From Sophora flavescens (lineage: Eukaryota; Streptophyta; Magnoliopsida; Fabales; Fabaceae): 64,000 nt of DNA. The notes below the pieces were generated by a model, which had not been told where the DNA came from, did no database searches, and worked only from the letters and a program-made list of their open reading frames with translations. The stretch's first letter is position 1, and every line of letters begins with the position of its first letter. The DNA lies in NCBI GenBank assembly GCA_030762895.1, contig CM061063.1, forward strand, positions 78,489,836 to 78,553,835, in the 5' to 3' direction. Below are positions 11,986 through 23,109 of the stretch, piece by piece. The position numbers and the translations under genes are program-made.

Positions 11986-12245
11986 CTTCGTGCGTGGCCT
12001 GTCATGGAAAGGGGCCGTGTAGTAAGGGGCCGAGTAGTTATCCTCGGATGTCAGGTGTGCTGACATGTCCTCGGCTCCGGAGGAGTTTGGGCCAAGGCCC
12101 ATTCGTGGGGGTAAGCTCGGTTGGCCCAGTGTATAGACAAGTCCTCGGTCTTACATTCTCGACCAGTACACACAAGCCCCCCGAGCTCCGAGCTTGAATA
12201 AGCGAAGGAGCTGATAAGTACGAAACCGAGCTTATTCTTCAGCCA
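11986..12245 (-). repeat. Internal LTR-start plus polypurine-tract seam (copy 2) in element A
   Basis: On the minus strand, sequence at about 12200-12245 matches the PPT-proximal region of the element, then reads GAGCTCGGGGGGCTTGTG, then an LTR-start-like TGTACTGGTCGAG at about 12160. About 180 bp of GC-rich LTR-like sequence follows before the sulfate transporter fragment begins. It duplicates the true boundary at 10727/10728 inside the element. It is best explained as a relic 3' end to which the captured gene was joined. Confidence 0.65.
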
Positions 12246-12289
12246 CACAAACTTTGTTCTTTCTTGATATACGTATTTGATTTGATTTC

Positions 12290-14335
12290 AATAATTTCGC
12301 GGCTCAAACTTGGCCTTAATAACTCGATAGCTCGAACTCGGCCATCAGGCTCAAACTTGGCCTTAGAAATTTGATTGGCTCGAACTCGACCATCAGGCTC
12401 AAACTTGGCCTTTAGAAATTTGGTAGCTCGAACTCGGCCATTGGCTCGAACTTCGGCCATTAGGCTCAAACTTGGCCTTTAGAGATTTGGCTCGAACTCG
12501 GCCATTAGGCTCAAACTTGGCCTTTAGAAATTTGGTAGCTCGAACTCGGCCATTGGCTCGGACTCGGCCACCAGGCTCAAACTTGGCCTTTAGAGATTTG
12601 GCTCGAACTCGGCCATTAGGCTCAAACTTGGCCTTTAGAAATTTGACTGGCTCGAACTCGGCCATTGGCTCGTACTCGGCCACCAGGCTCAGACTTGGCC
12701 TTTAGAGATTTGGCTCGAACTCGGCCATTGGCTCGTACTCGGCCACCAAGCTCAAACTTGGCCTTTAGAGATTTGGCTCGAACTCGACCATTAGGCTCAA
12801 ACTTGGCCTTTAGAGATTTGGCTCGAACTCGGCCATTAGGCTCAAACTTGGCCTTTAGAAATTTGACTGGCTCGAACTCGGCCATTGGCTCGTACTCGGC
12901 CACCAGGCTCAAACTTGGCCTTTAGAGATTTGGCTCGAACTCGGCCATTAGGCTCAAACTTGGCCTTTAGAAATTTGACTGGCTCGAACTCGGCCATTGG
13001 CTCGTACTCGGCCACCAGGCTCAAACTTGGCCTTTAGAGATTTGGCTCGAACTCGACCATTGGCTCGTACTCGGCCACCAGACTCAAACTTGGCCTTTAG
13101 AGATTTGGCTCGAACTCGGCCATTAGGCTCAAACTTGGCCTTTAGAGATTTGGCTCGAACTCGGCCATTAGGCTCAAACTTGGCCTTTAGAAATTTGACT
13201 GGCTCGAACTCGGCCATTGGCTCGTACTCGGCCACCAGGCTCAAACTTGGCCTTTAGAGATTTGACTGGCTCGAACTCGGCCATTGGCTCGTACTCGGCC
13301 ACCAGGCTCAGACTTGGCCTTTAGAGATTTGGCTCGAACTCGGCCATTAGGCTCAAACTTGGCCTTTAGAGATTTGGCTCGAACTCGGCCATTAGGCTCA
13401 AACTTGGCCTTTAGAAATTTGACTGGCTCGAACTCGGCCATTGGCTCATACTCGGCCACCAGGCTCAAACTTGGCCTTTAGAGATTTGACTAGCTCGAAC
13501 TCGGCCATTGGCTCGTACTCGGCCACCAGGCTCAGACTTGGCCTTTAGAGATTTGGCTCGAACTCGGCCATTAGGCTCAAACTTGGCCTTTAGAAATTTG
13601 ACTGGCTCGAACTCGGCCATTGGCTCGTACTCGGCCACCAGGCTCAAACTTGGCCTTTAGAGATTTGGCTCGAACTCGGCCATCAGGCTCAGACTTGGCC
13701 TTTGAAATGTAATCGGCTCGAACTCGGCCGTTGGCTCGTACTCGGCCACCAGGCTCAAACTTGGCCATTAGAATGTAATCGGCTCGAACTCGGCCGTTGG
13801 CTCGTACTCGGCCACCAGGCTCAAACTTGGCTTTTAGAATGTAATTGGCTCGAACTCGACCATTAGGCTCAAACTTGGCCTTTAGAATGTAATTGGCTCG
13901 GACTCGGCCATTGGCTCGTACTCGGCCACCAGGCTCAAACTTGGCCTTTAGAATGTAATCGGCTCGGACTCGGCCGTTGGCTCTTACTCGGCCACCAGGC
14001 TCAAACTTGGCCTTTAGAATGTAATCGGCTCGAACTCGGCCGTTGGCTCGTACTCGGCCACCAGGCTCAAACTTGGCCTTTAGAGATTTGGCTCGAACTC
14101 TGCCATCAGGCTCAGACTTGGCCTTTGAAATGTAATCGGCTCGAACTCGGCCGTTGGCTCGTACTCGGCCACCAGGCTCAAACTTGGCCTTTAGAATGTA
14201 ATTGGCTCGAACTCGGCCATTGGCTCGTACTCGGTCACCAGGCTCAAACTTGGCCTTTAGAGATTTGGCTCGAACTCGGCCATCAGGCTCAGACTTGGCC
14301 TTTGAACTTTAACTGGCTCGTACTCGGCCTTGAAG
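12290..14335 (-). repeat. ~2-kb GC-rich tandem array of element A
   Basis: Dozens of units of ~20-50 bp are built from GGCTCGAACTCGGCCATT and AGGCTCAAACTTGGCCTTTAG, in several higher-order combinations with variant linkers (TAGAGATTT, TAGAAATTTGACT, TAGAATGTAAT). Many units are multiples of three, so long spurious frames open on both strands (for example K-F-E-P-N-G-R-V-R-A repeats on the minus strand). These frames are broken repeatedly and are not a gene. The same motif recurs at 10925-11050. Such arrays are known from the 3' part of Tat/Ogre elements and can seed satellites. Confidence 0.9.
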
Positions 14336-14337
14336 AA

Positions 14338-14955
14338 TCAATCTTTGCGAGACACCAGATTGAGCCTAAACTCGGCTTCGCTCTCTGCCTCATTGAGTAT
14401 GTCGGCATTCTTCAAAAAATTAATCAACAAGATCAAATGACACATGCTATATGACAACTGCTCCCTAGCATGGAAGCAAAGTGAAAATATGTAATTAAAG
14501 AGATGGAGTGAACGGGAAACTTCCCTCAAAGTGACCTCAGATGCTTGATACACCCTTTGGAATTCTCCACATTGTGAATGTGCATATAATAACTTGATAC
14601 CATTCTCCTTTAACACATTGCCACTGCTCTTTGTTTTTATGATAGGATTATCTTCGATCTATTTGAGAGTCGCCATTCAACCTTGGCACATTTAAATCAT
14701 GGGCTGATGATTTTCACCAAGGAACACGCAGATTATTCCAACACCTGAACCTGTGTGCTAAACTCAACCATAATATAGTGTTTAGCTGAAGATAATAATA
14801 AACCAAAATAATGACATTATGCTCGTTAAACCAGATTGTTAAATTAGGTGTAGAATAGTTTGGAGAGCATTTCAGATTGTTCTGATGGAGAGTTGTGCAC
14901 GTGTCAACCCTTTTTGCCTTTGTTTGCAGCCTCAGCCAGTACACAAGCCCCCCTG
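14338..14955 (-). pseudogene. Unidentified captured fragment and PPT/LTR-start seam (copy 3) in element A
   Basis: At 14932-14955 the plus strand reads CCAGTACACAAGCCCCCC, a third copy of the LTR-start/polypurine boundary. Leftward on the plus strand (downstream in the element) lies non-repetitive AT-richer DNA. A minus-strand frame there of about 90 residues contains NVLKENGIKLLYAHSQCGEF and VYQASEVTLREVSRSLHLF. I do not recognise the family. The base composition differs sharply from the GC-rich array next to it, which suggests a foreign insert of host origin. Confidence 0.4.
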
Positions 14956-14956
14956 T

Positions 14957-15725
14957 TCAAATTTTTTTTGAATGCCCATTAATGCTGATTGGTTGGGAGA
15001 ATATACCTTATCTGCATTAAAAACTGATTGATAGTGCGTACTTTGAGGAACAATTAATGCGGCAATCATTGGGCCTCCATGAACGTAGGGATTTGAATTG
15101 AAAACAGGGCCAGTATTAGCTCCACGATTTCCTCCAGTTGATTCTCCATTTTTTTTTTTTGAGTGCCCATTAATGCTGATTGGTTACTGCCTTATCCAAT
15201 GAGATAGAGAGCCCTTGATTTGCGGTCATGTCCCCAGCATTCACTCCAGCCGTTATTCCCCTCTCCTCACTAATTCCAAATCCAGCGCTCCTTTGAATTA
15301 ATTGGTTGGAAGAAGATCTGCCCCCACTGTTTTCAATAGAATGGTTGGGTGGGATCCCTTGATTTTCTCCATTGAAACCTTATCCTCCTTGATTCTAGGA
15401 GATATTTGTTCCACTAAATCCGTTACTTCTCCCTCCAAAATCGTTAGGGTTTTGCCTCCTCCCTCTCATCCTTCAACCACCGAGGGCCTCCTCCCGCCGC
15501 CAACCTCCGTGACTCTGCTCGCAGAGCAACACCCCAAACCTCCGTGATTCTGCTCGCAGAGCAACACTCCACCCTCTTACCACATCGTCATGATCCTGGA
15601 CAAAAAGATTTGTACATTTTCGTTCTGTGTGGCCAAGGCAGCCACAGGCAAAACAAAACACCCTCAATCTCTTGTATTTAAACTACACCACACACCAGTT
15701 TCCTCTGACGATCCTCACCTTTCGA
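14957..15725 (-). pseudogene. Captured CCHC zinc-knuckle protein fragment in element A
   Basis: On the minus strand, about 15700-15610 encodes YKRLRVFCFACGCLGHTERKC, a perfect C-x2-C-x4-H-x4-C zinc knuckle in the context typical of plant DUF4283/zf-CCHC_4 proteins (often LINE ORF1 or retroelement-derived host proteins). Downstream is a degenerate G/N/S-rich linker with several frame changes. A ~32-bp direct repeat (CCCATTAATGCTGATTGGTT at about 14972 and 15170) marks an internal duplication or deletion. The fragment is in the sense orientation of element A, just after its leader. It could be LINE-derived rather than a host gene. Confidence 0.6.
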
Positions 15726-15925
15726 TCCTTTTTTAGTGGCATATAGCTCCTCCATTCGCCTGCAAACTAAGGCCCCCTTCCTCGTCATCAATAAGGGAGA
15801 GACCCCCTGTCCTCATGTCAACCATGGTAGCCGCAACAGAAAACTCAGAACACATCCACGTCTCACATGGAGAGAACACACTCACGTCTCACCATGGTTT
15901 GTGGTATGGGAAAGTTTTGCTTCGA

Positions 15926-15945
15926 TTCCCACAGACGGCGCCAAA
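15926..15945 (-). promoter_or_regulatory. Element A primer binding site
   Basis: Immediately inside the right LTR the minus strand reads TTTGGCGCCGTCTGTGGG. It starts with the TGG complementary to a tRNA CCA end and has the GGCGCC core seen in many Ty3/gypsy primer sites. I do not assign the tRNA. Confidence 0.75.
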
Positions 15946-16327
15946 TGTTCCTGCCAAGATCCGTTTTGTCCGAATCTCCATAGAACGTGAAACCAAGGGG
16001 GTTATTTTATGATTTGGGCTTGACAGAATTCAGTGATTCCGGTCCTACGTATCCCAGTGGGAATCAAAGCCAGACGTAGTTCTAGGTTCATCCCTGGGCG
16101 GGGCGGTGATCTCGATCCCTTAATTTTGTATCGGACGAGTACTAGGGAGCAAGGACTGTTTGATAGTCTCTTGGTCGACGCTAGTTCCTCTAACACGCTT
16201 AAGGGAGAGTCACCGGTGTTCAGTCAAAAGTGTCCTCTTCTTATGAGGGGTACTGCCCCTTTTATAATTTCTGGACCGGGCCGGGTACTTGGGCTCGGTG
16301 GCCAGGTTAATAACCTCGGCCAGTACA
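15946..16327 (-). repeat. Element A 5' LTR
   Basis: Right copy of the direct repeat, 382 bp. On the minus strand it carries a TATA-like ATTATAAAAGG (16258-16268). The stretch from CTTAAGCGTGTTAGAGGA onward is clearly related to the LTR end of element B, while the upstream part is not. Confidence 0.88.
16260..16266 (-). promoter_or_regulatory. Putative TATA box of the element A 5' LTR
   Basis: TATAAAA on the minus strand in the context ATTATAAAAGG, also found in the LTR of element B. It lies upstream of the LTR portion shared by the two elements, as expected if that shared portion is R-U5. Confidence 0.5.
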
Positions 16328-16347
16328 TATATATATATATATATATA

Positions 16348-18060
16348 AAAGAATAACGTGTTACGTTAATTACAAAAAAGTATGAGTTCAATTTTGTTAC
16401 ATAATCAGTTTACATTGTTAACCAATCATAAATCATCTCATACTTGATTTTTAAGGTATTATATTTATGACAAGAGTAAAAAAAAGGGGGAAAATTCTAA
16501 TGACGTGGTAATCTATGATTGATTGATAGTATAAAATATTTACATTACATTTATAATACATATCAATCAAATCCACAGGGCCGACCCAAGGATAAGTCAA
16601 CTAAACCCTAGCTTTAGGCCCACAAACAAAAAAATTATTTATTCTTAGCTTTTATAAAGCAAAAAGGTTAACATATCGATAAAAAGGCCTAATCTAAAAC
16701 ACATGATCCATTTAAACTATTTCACTTAAAATAAAAAAGTCTCGCTCAAAGTTTGTTTCAAGTTTCACTCACTTTTGAGCTGTCAGTAAATCCAAAAATT
16801 ATTTTGAAATTCTTTTCTATTTGTAATCTAATAAAAAAACTCCATGGAAATAGGCAAATGGCACTCCATAGCACAACGTACAAGTTACCTTTTTTGGTGC
16901 CACGCAAAGGACTGAAAGGAGACATAGCAGAAACCGTCAACCTTACTTCGTAGTTCGTACACTATTGTGATTTTATTTGCAGGCTACAGTGCACACGCAC
17001 ACGTGGGTTGTTGTTTACTACTCTCTCTAGACTTTGACCACACAAGAAAGAAAGTAACTTCCTTTTAACATTCAAACTTAGTACTAGGGACGAGGTTCAA
17101 ACTTTAATGCCAATTCTCAAAGCATTGAAAGAATTTTTATTTTTTGTTTTGTCTCACAAAGAACTCTTTTTGGGTTTCCCATCCACATAAGAAAACAAAG
17201 AACAAACGGACGAATCATCATAGCCTTTGCTAAACCCTCGTGTCATATTATTAATAATACATGTGAATGAAGGGACACATACAAGATATATTCCTTTCCA
17301 TTCTATTCTCCCTTTTGACTGTTTTCTTTTTTTTTGTTTTTCTGAATTTTCAATTCCAGTTTTTTGTGCAAGGAAGATCCATCCCCCTATTTGCACGTAC
17401 ACCCATTTTTCTGTCCCATCTTCTATCTTTTTGGGAATCATGTTGGTGATATATATATATATATATATATATGTCTCATTGGAAGAGGAACTACTTTTGA
17501 CCCTTTGGCAGACAGTTCTCAGTTCTAGAACAAGGATTTCTCAGGTTCATTTTTTCCTTCCCAATTTCTAGCCTTTCCTTGAAAATGTTATGTTTGATAA
17601 TTGATGCTGGAAAGGCATTGTCTAAGAATTTGACTTTTATATGAATCACATTTGGCTTTGAAAGCATTTTCGAGGGTCCCAATGTTTTCTAAATGACTTT
17701 GATTGCCTTCTTCATGAATGCCATTTTGTGTTGATGCTTGTTGTGATTTTGGAGTAATGGACTCATTCTGAGAAATTAATACTTGTTGCATTGTTTTGCA
17801 CTCAATATTTTCTGAATCATTGTATGTTCCTTCTTTGCCAATTTGGTTGATATGATACTGATACCCCATGTGTTTATGTAATCTGAATGTGTTTAGTTTT
17901 CTTTGGGTGTGATGGACCCTTTGAGATGCCTTTTTTTTACTTATTAATAGTTACTGAAAAATGATCATGTTGTGTGCATTAATTAATTTCATGTGATCTA
18001 ATGTTTGTGATGTACTAATGTACAGGTCTTCCCTCCACCTCCTCTTTGATTGGGAATTCA
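16348..18060. other. Intergenic and probable 5' leader region of the 5-phosphatase gene
   Basis: No protein-coding gene was recognised. An (AT)n microsatellite lies at 17449-17472. A donor-like CTCAG/GTTCAT near 17543 and an acceptor-like ACAG at about 18026 could bound an intron in the 5' untranslated region of the downstream gene. This is only a suggestion. Confidence 0.35.
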
Positions 18061-18100
18061 GAGGGACAATGAATTTGAGGATAGACATGCAGTTTCAGAT

Positions 18101-21100
18101 ATGATACCAAGCAAACAGCAGAGAAAAAAGCATGTTTTTCTTTTCAAATATATCCTTTTGTTTGTTTTCATTTTAATTATATTGGGTTAAGGGATATCTA
18201 ATTCATTCTAGTTATATTCAAGCCATGTGACTAACTGTCTAATTTTTTTGTGTAATGTTTATTGCACACACTAGATTAAATGTTGAATTTTTTTTAATTA
18301 TTCTTCTGAATGTTATTTCAGCCGTCTATTTGGAAGGTTTTGACCATGAAAGAGAGAAATGGAAGTTCAATGTCAATGGGAAGAGGTTCAGTTGATACCC
18401 TTGGTGAGTTCCATGGAAATTCATTCTGGTTGAACTAAATTGAGGCAGACAATATTCTGTATGTTTGTCTAAAGATGTGAAAGCCAGAATAATCTTTCTT
18501 CATTAGGGTGACCTGCATAGACAATGATAATATCTTTTGGTTATTATTTTTGGAGATACCATCCAACACTTCAACTTGCTTTCCTGAAAAATCTTTTGGT
18601 TATTATTTTTGGAGATACCATCCAACACTTCAACTTGCTTTCCTGAAAAAAGTGGAATCACAACTTTTCTATTGAAGGGAACATTTATTAGAATCATTAC
18701 TTTTCTGTTGCAAGAGAATGTTCCTTCCTTCTTTCTTTCTTTCTTTCCCTTTGAATGGAACCTTTATTTTCTCTTTTATCTTATAAGCATGATATTTTAA
18801 AAAAAAAATCCATCCGAAGTGTAAAAGGTTAGGAGATGAGCTGGCAGAACTGATAATAGAAAGTTTACATTGGCTGAGTGGAACATCCAATGTAAAAGGC
18901 ATATAACTTTTGTGTGTGCTGATACAATATCCCTACGTATTACCAGTTGCAAGAAGAATTTATCGTTTTATTTTTCTTCATTTGGCAAGATTTTGGAAAA
19001 TTGACATGTAAAAACTCTTGAACCAAGGGTGGAGCATCTAATGATATGTTCCAAATATGAGAATATATTCAAGTTTAGACTTTAAGCTGGTGTGCAAGAA
19101 TGAATTATATCTCTTCTTATCACCCCCTTCATCTTCTTCACTATACACAATATACCCTTTAACTGTATATAAGTTTTCTATTACCAAAGGAGGATGTGAA
19201 GAATAGAAGGACCTTACACTTGACATGTTTCAGCTACACCCTCAATCTAAAACAAAGTTCCTCTTGGCATGATCACTTTGACCAATCTCTCATTTTCCTT
19301 GTTGTTTTATTAATAATAGCTTGAGTTTACTTGCAGAAACACTTTCTGATTCATCCATTGGAAATCAAGGCTCACAACATTCTATGTCTTCTAGTCAAAC
19401 AACTCAGAATTTCAGGTATTTATAAGATGATTTTGTGTTTTGGTTGTTTATAGTTTCCTGTTATTACAATATTTATGACCAGATTAATGATCAAAGATTT
19501 TTTTTTTTTTTTAATCTTAGAGTTTTCGCAGCGACATGGAATGTAGGAGGGCAATGCCCCAGTGGGAACCTAGATCTTAGTGATTTCCTTCAGGTCCGAA
19601 ATGAGCCAGATATATATGTTTTGGGGTATGCTCTGTCTCCATCTCTTTCATACTTCTGATGTTAATTATTTTAATCCATGAAAATTTGTAATCCATAATA
19701 TGCCCCTTCTTTTAAGGGAGTTAACTAACTATCATTCCTTACCTCACTTTAGTTAACTACCTATCCATCTACAATTTGTCATTTTGGATGTTCAAAACTG
19801 TGATCTGTATGACTTGTCATGAAACAAATTCACTGCAATATTTGCACTTGTTGAAGTCATGGATTTTAGATAGAAAAGAAATTAAGATAAGAAAAAGAAT
19901 GAACTACTTGAAAACTGAAACTGAATATGTCTCTTGTATCTTTGCATTCCAATAGGACTACAATATATAATAAATAAGGGAAATGATTCCTGGAGCATTA
20001 ATTATCTATGCTAAGTCTTACGAGAATAGATGCAATGAAAATGAGCATAAAATGGATGAGAATCCACCGTCCACACCATCCAACCGTCCACACCGTCCAG
20101 GCTTAATATAACATTAATCCTAATATAATTTCAATAAGAGTATTAATTATAAGCTATTTTCAACAGCACTATTTGCCAATATTACATGTGTTGTTATCTG
20201 CTTGAACCATAAAAGAACTTTGAGTAACAAGCCGTGCCTTGTTAGGAAGAAAAACACTAAAATTAGAGATTTCTGCATTTATTTGTTCACAGTGTAATCT
20301 GTGTTTATTCAACTTTTTAGCTTTCAGGAGATTGTCCCTTTAAACGCAGGAAACGTGCTGGTGTTAGAGGATAATGAGCCTGCTGCAAAATGGCTTGCTC
20401 TAATCAATCAATCACTCAATGGTCCTCCTTCAGATTTGGGTTCTAAAGGACTAAAACCAACTGCATCATTTGGTGGGTCATTGTTCTTCCAAAAGCCTTC
20501 CTTAAAGAAGATTAAGAAAACTTTCAAGAAAGTAAATGGGAAAAGGCTAAAAAGTTGTAACTGTTTTCGCTGCCAAGAATCAAATTTAAAGCCAGATGAT
20601 TCTTCCACTGAAGACGAGGATGACAATTTCCCAATTTCTGTTGATTTGGCTACTAATCAGATGAAATACAGTCTTGTTGCAAGTAAGCAAATGGTTGGAA
20701 TATTTGTATGTGTCTGGATGAGGAAGGAGCTTGTTCAGTATGTAGGACATTTGAGAATCTGTTGCATTAGTCGCGGAATCATGGGTTGCCTCGGAAACAA
20801 GGTAGTATAAAATGTAATTTTTGTATATAAGCATTATCTTTTTTATTGCGAATGCAACACGAAGTTTCGACGAATAACTTTATTTTTAAGATAAAATTTT
20901 AGTTAATATTTACATCAATCCTTGTTCTGTGGCTGCAGGGGTGTATATCTGTGAGCATGTCATTTTATAGAACAAGTTTTTGCTTTATCTGTAGTCATTT
21001 GGCATCTGGTGAGAAAGAGGGAGACGAACTACGCAGGAATCTTGATGTCATAGAGATACTAAAGAACACTCAGTTTACAAGGATTTGCAAGACACAATAT

Positions 21101-22308
21101 AGTAGGATGCCTGACAAAATTCTAGATCACGAGTGAGCATCATCTGAAACTATTTATGAAGAGTTATAATGCAGAGATTTTTCAATTGCTTGTAACTTTT
21201 AGTAAATTTTCATGTCTTTGGTCCCAAAATTTCTGATTATATGGGAAAATTTGTCTGCAGCCAAATCATATGGTTTGGGGACTTGAATTACAGAATTTCT
21301 TTGAGCTATGATGATGCAAAAAGGCTTGTGGAAAAGAAGGACTGGCCTACACTTTTTGATATGGATCAGGCAGTCTACCTTACCTAAGAATGTTATGTTT
21401 ATTTGAATATCATACATGTCGCCATTTTGTGATTTAGAAAGTTCTTCCATGGCATTTTTTTATTTTTTCCCCAAGAGACATTAAGCATTGGAAAATACTA
21501 ATAGCCAGAACTTAATGTGCCAAAATTTTTGCTAGAATGATTGACATTGTTTTTATTTAACCTTTGGATGGATGAGCGGTCCTTGCTACGCTATTGTGAC
21601 TTATTACTTATATAACTACTCTTCTTGAATTTTTGTCAAATTCTTGCAAAAAATTCTGGCTGTGTAGCATTACTCTCGTATATAATGTCTTCCTAGTTGT
21701 TGATGCTTAATTTTCATAATTTTCAGCTATTGAAGATATTCATTTTGATATATGTTGTTCATAATCTTCTGAAAATTTAACTGCAGTTCCACTTGTGAAC
21801 ACATTAATTTGCATGTATCTATTATTTTTTAGTGACTTTTTAGTTACGTTTTTATATAATATTTTCTTCTTTTCATAGCTCAAGATGGAAAGGGAAGCAG
21901 GTCGTGTATTTAAGGGGTGGAAAGAAGGGAAGATATACTTTGCACCCACTTATAAGTATCCCTTAAACTCAGATACTTACTATGTTGAAGGTGTAAAAGT
22001 TTCAAAGAACAAAAGGAGAACTCCAGCTTGGTATGTGTCAGTTTGAAGAATTTAATACAATATTATATATATTCTTTTAAATCTGAATAATGGAAGGTTG
22101 CAGGTGTGATAGAATCTTGTGGCGTGGAAGGGGAATACAGCAACTTTCCTACATACGTAAAGAGCTAAAGTTTTCTGACCATCGACCTGTTTGTGCAACA
22201 TTTTTAGTAGAAGTTGAGGTTATGTTCAAGGGACAAAAGAAGAAAGTTTCTACTTTAAACTTTCAACTTCAACATCTAGTACCCACAAGAAGTTCATATT
22301 ATTCTTGA
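18101..22308 (+). CDS. IP5P-like: Type I inositol polyphosphate 5-phosphatase, nine coding exons
   Basis: Exons are 18101-18133, 18322-18403, 19337-19415, 19521-19625, 20321-20801, 20939-21132, 21261-21369, 21879-22030 and 22104-22308. They join in frame to 1440 bp (479 residues). The enzyme removes the 5-phosphate from inositol polyphosphates and/or phosphoinositides. Motifs in order are FAATWNVGG (~72), GFQEIVPLNAGNVL (~100), MVGIFVCVW, GCLGNKG, WFGDLNYR (~330), TPAWCDRILWRG (~410) and KFSDHRPV (~435), the Mg2+-dependent endonuclease/phosphatase fold residues. A basic and acidic insert sits in exon 5. The first coding exon is the least certain: its donor (CAT/GTTTTT) is weak, translation could instead start at the ATG in exon 2 (18349), and a short upstream ORF begins at 18069. 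The intron after 21369 appears to be GC-AG. Confidence 0.9.
18532..18649. repeat. 59-bp tandem duplication in an intron of the 5-phosphatase gene
   Basis: Two adjacent, apparently identical copies of a 59-bp unit (starting ATCTTTTGGTTATT) lie within the intron between 18403 and 19337. No coding effect is expected. Confidence 0.85.
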
Positions 22309-22347
22309 AAATTCGTGAGGTAACAACTACATTTGATAATGATATCA

Positions 22348-23105
22348 TGAAAGAGGTGTCGTCTAAGGTGCACCACCCATCAAAGTGATGCAGTGATGCA
22401 CTACCCAAGTGACACACACGGTCGGCCCAACACCTACTGAGGCCTAAAGCGAATTTTGGGATGAGGCCTTTTAAAATTAATAACAATATTTTATTAAAAT
22501 TATTATATTTTTATTTGACGTTTATCTTTCAAGTTTTTTTTATGCAAAATCAGTTATTAAATTACTATATTTTTTTTATGAACCATATAATTAGGGTCTT
22601 TGGCTCCCCAGTGGCATCTCGGGATATTCCACAAGCTTCAACCATTTGGACCAGCTATGAGACTAATTTTCGGTCGGTTGCTTAAAGCATAGTTTTTGCA
22701 ACCTTCCAGCTAGAGTGTGTACACCAGGATTACTATTTAGTACATTACTATATATTAACTACTAACTACTAAGTAAATATATTTTTTTAAAATAAAAATT
22801 ACTACCTAAATATATAGTAACTACTAACTAGCAAGTAAACTTTTTTTGAGGTCTAAAGCCCTTGCTTGGGTGGCTTTACCCAAGGGCCGGTAGTGGTGGC
22901 ACAATCTAGACCAATCAGATTGTCACTTGGGATGATTGACCTTTCAACGAGGTCATATGGTTAAAGTTCAACTAACTTAAGTGACAATCTGAATAAACCA
23001 GGTTATGCCACTTGGGGCTCATCAAAAAAAAAAAAAAAGATTGTGCCACTTTGGTAGTGCACCATTAAACCATTTTGGTGGGTGATGCACCGTAGCCTTC
23101 ACCCA
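22348..23105. mobile_element. MITE-like element with ~60-bp degenerate inverted repeats
   Basis: The left arm at about 22348-22411 (AAGGTGCACCACCCATCAAAG, then GATGCACTACCCAAGTG) is inverted at about 23041-23105 (TTGGTAGTGCACC, then GGTGGGTGATGCACC). The interior contains a smaller GGCC-rich block (about 22418-22895) whose ends are also roughly inverted (GTCGGCCCA with GGCCTAAAGC, versus GGTCTAAAGC with AAGGGCCGG), suggesting a nested second element. Target duplications are not clear. It sits ~40 bp past the stop of the 5-phosphatase gene, probably within its 3' untranslated region. Confidence 0.55.
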
Positions 23106-23109
23106 AAAA

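Larger units (their letters stand above)
10347..16327 (-). mobile_element. Element A: non-autonomous LTR retrotransposon (LARD type) with captured host gene fragments
   Basis: Two ~381-bp direct repeats (10347-10727 and 15946-16327) begin TGTTCC and end AGTACA on the plus strand. They are near-identical by eye (roughly half a dozen differences) and are flanked by TATAT. The primer binding site lies just inside the right LTR on the minus strand and a G-rich polypurine tract just inside the left LTR, so the element reads right to left. No gag, protease, RT or integrase is present in the ~5.2-kb interior. It instead holds a zinc-knuckle fragment, an unidentified fragment, a 2-kb tandem array and a sulfate transporter fragment. 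Tandem arrays near the 3' end are typical of Tat/Ogre-lineage Ty3/gypsy elements. Mobilisation in trans by an autonomous relative is inferred. Confidence 0.85.

Noticed and set aside
12399..13768. Series of open frames encoding basic repeat peptides on both strands of the element A array
   Set aside because: They are by-products of a tandem repeat with near-triplet unit length; frames break at every variant unit and no start or domain context supports a gene.
14935..15190. Possibility that element A is two complete nested elements
   Set aside because: Only short LTR-start/polypurine pieces recur internally; no second full LTR pair or primer site was found.
10342..16332. TATAT target duplication as strong proof of the element A boundaries
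   Set aside because: The element lies in an (AT)n run, so any 5-mer would match; the boundaries rest on LTR ends, primer site and polypurine tract instead.
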